15,669 bases of DNA from SZUA-186 sp041552135 (GTDB lineage Bacteria; Pseudomonadota; Gammaproteobacteria; UBA9214): the NCBI GenBank assembly GCA_041552135.1, contig JBFELL010000055.1:1-15669 (forward strand), given 5' to 3'. The position numbers were made by a program, and so were the translations under genes. The notes under the pieces were generated by a model. It ran no database searches and had not been told where the DNA came from. It saw only the letters and a list, made by a program, of their open reading frames with translations. How positions within the stretch are numbered: position 1 is the first letter of the stretch; every line of letters begins with the position of its first letter. Shown in pieces: positions 12,062 to 15,669 of this stretch.

Positions 12062-13747
12062 ATGACGACATACACGAACACAAAGGTTGGCCAGATAACT
12101 GAAGTCCGGTCGGGAATGTTTACGGCCAGCCTGGACGTCGATGCCAACGGCGAGCTGCCCACGATTATTGTCGCCGGGGAGCAGGTACCGGTCGGCCAGC
12201 CTGGCAGCTACATGGCCATTACCGCCGGTGATATCCGCATCCTGGCCATGATCAGCGCCATTGCAGAATCCGAGAAAACCGTCGCCGCCAACAACCTGAC
12301 TGGCCGCAATAACGGCAAACAGGTCACCATCGACCTGGTGCCGCTGGGCGAGGTCAACAGCGCCGGCGTGTTCGAAAGCGGCGTCAGGAACTTCCCGGTC
12401 TCCGGCAGCACGATACACCCGGTCAACGAGGAGGACATCAAGTCTATCTTCGTCAAGTTCCGTTCACAGGGCTACAGTGTCGGCAAACTCTCGAGTCACT
12501 CCGACCTCGATGTCTGTTTTGACCCGGCAGCGCTATTCGGACGGCACTGTGCCATTCTTGGCCAGTCGGGCGCCGGCAAGTCATGGACCGTCACAAATCT
12601 GCTGCAGCGCGCCGTCAACGTCATGCCGAAAGCGCACATCATCCTGCTGGACCTGCACGGGGAGTACGCCTGGCGTGACCGTGAAGGCGGCCAGCACTAC
12701 GCCTTTGATGAAAACGTGGTGCGCCATATCGATGCACGCGAGCTGGAGATCCCCTACTGGCTGATGACCTTCTCCGAGCTCGTCGACCTGTTTGTCGACC
12801 GTAATGACCCGAACGCCTCCACCCAGATCGCGTACCTGCGCGATAGCGTGCACGACCTGCGCAACAAGGCCAACAAGGAACTCGGCATCGGCCACCTGTC
12901 AGTTGACTCGCCGGTGTGGTTTTCAATCGACGAACTCTACACGATGTGCGATGAAGCCAACAAGCAGACCCTGAACTTCGGCAAGGACAAGGCGCCACTC
13001 GCGGGCAAGTTCGACCAGTTCCTGCTGCGTCTGCAAAGCCGCATGAATGACCGACGTTATGACTTTATGCTGCGGCCGAAGAAGCGTACCTCCTCGGAAT
13101 CACTCATCGACCTGCTGCGCGACTTCGTCGGCCTGGGAGACCCCAAGTGCCAGATCACGGTCATCGATCTCAGCACCGTCCCCTTCGATGTACGGCCAAC
13201 GGTATCGGCACAGGTTGGCCGACTGGCCTTTGAATTCAATTACTGGAACCCGTATTACCAGGACTTCCCGCTGCTGCTGGTCTGCGAGGAGGCCCATGCC
13301 TACATTCCGCGTGACAACAACCCCCGCTACGAGGGCGCACGCCGCTCGATGCAGCGTATCGCCAAGGAAGGCCGTAAATACGGCGTCGGCCTCACCGTGG
13401 TAAGCCAGCGTCCGCATGAACTCTCGGAAACGGTGCTGGCCCAGTGCAGCACCTACCTGTGTCTGCGCCTGACCAACCCGGACGATCAGGCCTACGTCAA
13501 GGACCTGGTGCCGGAAGCCGAGCGTGACCTGACCGATGTGCTCGCCTCGCTGGGCCGTGGCGAGGTCCTGGCGATGGGCGCCGCGGTGCCACTGCCGACA
13601 CGCCTGCAGTTCTACAAGCCGAATCCGGTGCCCAACAGTTCCGACGTCGATTTCTACCAGCACTGGATTGCCGGACCTGAAGATCTCGACGTGGATGATA
13701 TCGTTGACCGCTGGCGGCGCCAGGACCGGATCAAGTCATTCGGCTAG
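12062..13747 (+). CDS. HerA/DUF87-type AAA+-like ATPase, orphan
   Basis: This 561-residue cytoplasmic protein belongs to the HerA/FtsK-like ATPases, which form hexameric rings that pump or unwind DNA. Residues 1-110 look like the HerA N-terminal beta-barrel (VGQITEVRSGMFTASLD, VPVGQPGSYMAI). Walker A is GQSGAGKS at 167-174. IILLDLHGEYAW follows at 193-204, the typical HerA block after the P-loop. Walker B is LLLVCEEAHAYIP at 404-416, with RIAKEGRKYGVGLTVVSQRP at 432-451 and CLRLTNPDDQAYV further on. In archaea HerA works with the NurA nuclease; in bacteria relatives pair with SIR2, nuclease or other effectors in phage defence. No such partner is adjacent: the left flank is non-coding and the right neighbour converges. 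Confidence 0.9.
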   Translation: MTTYTNTKVGQITEVRSGMFTASLDVDANGELPTIIVAGEQVPVGQPGSYMAITAGDIRILAMISAIAESEKTVAANNLTGRNNGKQVTIDLVPLGEVNSAGVFESGVRNFPVSGSTIHPVNEEDIKSIFVKFRSQGYSVGKLSSHSDLDVCFDPAALFGRHCAILGQSGAGKSWTVTNLLQRAVNVMPKAHIILLDLHGEYAWRDREGGQHYAFDENVVRHIDARELEIPYWLMTFSELVDLFVDRNDPNASTQIAYLRDSVHDLRNKANKELGIGHLSVDSPVWFSIDELYTMCDEANKQTLNFGKDKAPLAGKFDQFLLRLQSRMNDRRYDFMLRPKKRTSSESLIDLLRDFVGLGDPKCQITVIDLSTVPFDVRPTVSAQVGRLAFEFNYWNPYYQDFPLLLVCEEAHAYIPRDNNPRYEGARRSMQRIAKEGRKYGVGLTVVSQRPHELSETVLAQCSTYLCLRLTNPDDQAYVKDLVPEAERDLTDVLASLGRGEVLAMGAAVPLPTRLQFYKPNPVPNSSDVDFYQHWIAGPEDLDVDDIVDRWRRQDRIKSFG

Positions 13748-14956
13748 ACCGGTATCCCTGCGCGCCTCGCCCTGCTCCTCGATCAGTTCGTCATAACCCA
13801 GCAGGTGCAGGATCTGGTCCCGGGATTCCAGGGCATCCTGGTATCCCAGGTCCATCAGTTCCTTGCAATAGGGCGCATCGAACAGCAGATAGCTCATCAA
13901 CGGCCGGCCTTCCCTGGCGAGCGCGCCGATACCCATGAGCAAGATACGCACGGACAGCGGGAAATTCCCCACGTAGCGCGCGACGATTTCGCGTATATCG
14001 CGACTCGGGGAGATTGTGAGGTAATCGATCTGCCTGAGCGCCGTGTCATGGAATTCGACCCGCTTGTCCCGGGTTTCGGTGATGGTGTGGTTGATGCGGC
14101 GCATGCGCTCGATGTCCGCGTCCAGGCTGTCCAGAAAGAGATTGTCGAAGATATAGCCGGCGATATGCCCGAATGAGGGATACGGCACCCGTGCACTGTC
14201 GGCCGGCGGCGTATCCGGCCGCGGATTTCGTACGCCGATGATGAGCAGGCGGTTGGCGCCCATGTGCAGCGCCGGGCTGAGCGGTGCAGACTCGCGCATG
14301 GAGCCATCACCGAAATATTCATTGCGCAGCTTCACCGCGGGGAACAGCACCGGAATTGCGGCTGATGCCATCAGGTGGTTCAGCGTCAACTCGGTCGGCT
14401 GGCCGATGCGACGGGTGCGCTTCCACGGCACCAGGTCACTGGTGCCCTCATAGAACGTCACCGACATGCCACTGGAGTAACCGGACGATGTGACGGAAAC
14501 CGCGCGCAAGGCGCCGCTGTCGATCGACTGCCGGATACGGGCAAAGCGGATATGGCTCTCGAGTAACTCGCGCAACGGCGCATTATCGAGAACCGCTTTT
14601 GGCTGGCTCTTGAGCAGGCCCATGGAGGCAAACGTCAGCCCCCAGTGCAGGCCACTCTTGAAGGCCGTCCAGGCATCCGTGCGGAAGACCTTCTCGATCT
14701 GGAAATTCTCCCAGATACCACTGAGCCGGCTCACACCCTCCTGGAAACGGTTCGCATTACTGGCAAGCAGGACCGCATTCAGTGCACCGGAAGAGGATCC
14801 GCAAATGACCTTGAAGGGGTTCTCCGCATCCGCCGGCAGCATGTCGGCGATACCTTTGAGCACGCCAGCCTGGTAGGCGTTGCGTGCCCCGCCTCCCGGC
14901 AGAATCAGGCCCGTTACCGGCTGCTCACGTTTCTTCTTGAAAGATAACCAGTACAT
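13736..14956 (-). CDS. Patatin-like phospholipase
   Basis: This 406-residue protein starts at 14956 (MYWLSFKKKREQPV) after GGGAGG, unusually close to the ATG (about 3-4 bases). The patatin oxyanion block is GGGARNAYQAGVL at 21-33. The nucleophile motif GSSSG is at 53-57, with Ser55. HLMASAAIPVLFPAV is at about 194-208 and the catalytic Asp217 is in FGDGSM, where DGS replaces the more usual DGG/DGA. Patatins hydrolyse acyl chains from phospholipids or neutral lipids. There is no signal peptide, so it is cytoplasmic or peripheral to the membrane. The C-terminal 150 residues are helical and charged and of unknown role. Its 3' end overlaps that of the HerA-like gene by 12 bp in convergent orientation. 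Confidence 0.92.
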   Translation of the reverse strand: MYWLSFKKKREQPVTGLILPGGGARNAYQAGVLKGIADMLPADAENPFKVICGSSSGALNAVLLASNANRFQEGVSRLSGIWENFQIEKVFRTDAWTAFKSGLHWGLTFASMGLLKSQPKAVLDNAPLRELLESHIRFARIRQSIDSGALRAVSVTSSGYSSGMSVTFYEGTSDLVPWKRTRRIGQPTELTLNHLMASAAIPVLFPAVKLRNEYFGDGSMRESAPLSPALHMGANRLLIIGVRNPRPDTPPADSARVPYPSFGHIAGYIFDNLFLDSLDADIERMRRINHTITETRDKRVEFHDTALRQIDYLTISPSRDIREIVARYVGNFPLSVRILLMGIGALAREGRPLMSYLLFDAPYCKELMDLGYQDALESRDQILHLLGYDELIEEQGEARRDTGLAE

Positions 14957-15134
14957 ATACCTCCCGCACTTCCGTGCCCGCCGGGCGGATCAGCCGCGTC
15001 GTGCAGCCGGTCTATGGCTGCCATAATCACAGATGCAGCACCTCGTAAGTATATCGGCGTGTTGCGGAGTTTTTACAGCCGGGTGGCAACGCGAATATTC
15101 CCGTCGCTCACACCTTGCCCCGTCGACCGGCTGT
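14957..15134. other. Short intergenic stretch, nothing specific seen
   Basis: 178 bp between two minus-strand genes. No clear terminator, promoter or small gene was found. Confidence 0.4.
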
Positions 15135-15669
15135 TTACTTGAGACGCTCGGCAATCCACTTCGAAAGTGCCGCTACTGATTCGGCATCCCCGGCTTCGGC
15201 CGTAACGCTATCGCCCTGCTCGTCGGCCCCGGGCGGCTCACGTGACTGCAACTGGGCCTCCAGGACCGCGAGACCGGCTTCGGACGGGTCCGTATCGGCG
15301 GCCTGCCGCATCAGGATGCGCTGCCGCAGGATGTCCTCGGGGGCATGGCAGACCAGCATCATGAACGGCACGCCGGCAGTGATCGCCAGTTGCCGGAAGC
15401 GGTCGCGCTCCTGCCGTTTCAGGAACGCGGCGTCGATGATTGCCGTGAATCCCGCCTCGAGAACATGCCGTGCCAGCATCGCGAGCTGTTCATAGGTGCG
15501 TGTGCTGGCCGCCGCCGTGTAGATACCCGACTGGATACCGGAGCCGGTGTCGGCGTCCGCGGCATAACCGAACAGGCGCTTGCGCTCGACATCGGAACGG
15601 ATCCTGATGGCGCCAAGCGGCTCGACCAGCCGCGCGGCGTGCCAGGACTTGCCGGACCCGGAAACCCCG
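15135..15669 (-). CDS. P-loop kinase of the COG0645 type (APH/ATP-binding family C-terminal domain), cut by window edge
   Basis: The first complete codon is at 15668-15666 and the frame runs to TAA at 15135-15137, about 177 residues. The visible part opens with a Walker A motif GVSGSGKS, then LGAIRIRSDVERKRLFG, GIYTAAASTRTYEQLAMLAR, and EAGFTAIIDAAFLKRQERD with the Asp of the kinase core. ERDRFRQLAITAGVPFMMLV, PEDILRQRI and SEAGLAVLEAQLQSREPP follow. This is the pattern of the ATP-binding half of the bifunctional proteins in which an aminoglycoside-phosphotransferase-like domain precedes a P-loop kinase (COG2187 + COG0645). Whether the phosphotransferase-like half is present cannot be seen. 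The substrate is unknown. Confidence 0.85.
   Translation of the reverse strand, partial: GVSGSGKSWHAARLVEPLGAIRIRSDVERKRLFGYAADADTGSGIQSGIYTAAASTRTYEQLAMLARHVLEAGFTAIIDAAFLKRQERDRFRQLAITAGVPFMMLVCHAPEDILRQRILMRQAADTDPSEAGLAVLEAQLQSREPPGADEQGDSVTAEAGDAESVAALSKWIAERLK

Overview
The window (about 60% G+C) looks like the chromosome of a sulfur-oxidising, autotrophic gammaproteobacterium (Chromatiales/Ectothiorhodospiraceae-like). The support comes from gene content: a class I phosphoribulokinase of the Calvin cycle, a glycine/tyrosine-rich sulfur-globule-type protein, a membrane-anchored DsrE-like protein, several periplasmic c-type cytochromes and a type 2 heme A synthase. Taxonomy is inferred from content and style, not from a marker gene.

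Layout. 1-654 (-): N-terminal part of a SulP anion/bicarbonate transporter, running off the left edge and divergent from phosphoribulokinase (884-1759, +). Immediately after it lies a decayed 3' fragment of glgC (about 1790-2197, +). Next come a membrane-anchored DsrE-like protein (2198-2722, -) divergent from heme A synthase ctaA (2887-3942, +). A minus-strand block follows: a cytochrome c5-like protein (4217-4522) with its own terminator and an FNR-like site, then a copper operon read right to left: unknown protein (7110-7553), Cu+ P-type ATPase copA (4799-7036) and a 25-residue membrane peptide whose ATG overlaps the copA stop (4722-4799). Thiopurine methyltransferase tpm (7682-8338, +) is divergent from this operon.

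The stretch 8339-8799 has no convincing protein gene. It contains an FNR-like palindrome, a correctly placed -10 and a strong plus-strand terminator, which together predict a small RNA of about 60 nt. Next is a two-gene operon (-) encoding a diheme cytochrome c fused to DUF302 and a separate exported DUF302 protein, translationally coupled by an ATGA overlap. It is divergent from the sulfur-globule gene (10492-10854, +), and a further FNR-like palindrome lies between them. A solitary MlaC-like exported lipid-binding protein follows (11007-11615, +).

The right end holds an orphan HerA/DUF87 ATPase (12062-13747, +), converging with and overlapping a patatin-like lipase (13736-14956, -), and the C-terminal part of a COG0645-type P-loop kinase (15135-15669, -) cut by the edge.

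How the parts fit: carbon fixation and possibly inorganic carbon uptake on the left; sulfur storage, periplasmic electron transfer and copper/heme handling in the middle; envelope lipid functions and an ATPase of unknown partner on the right. Three FNR/Anr-like palindromes suggest that the cytochrome, DUF302/sulfur-globule and small-RNA loci respond together to oxygen or redox state. That link is inference. No CRISPR array, insertion sequence, tRNA or rRNA was seen.
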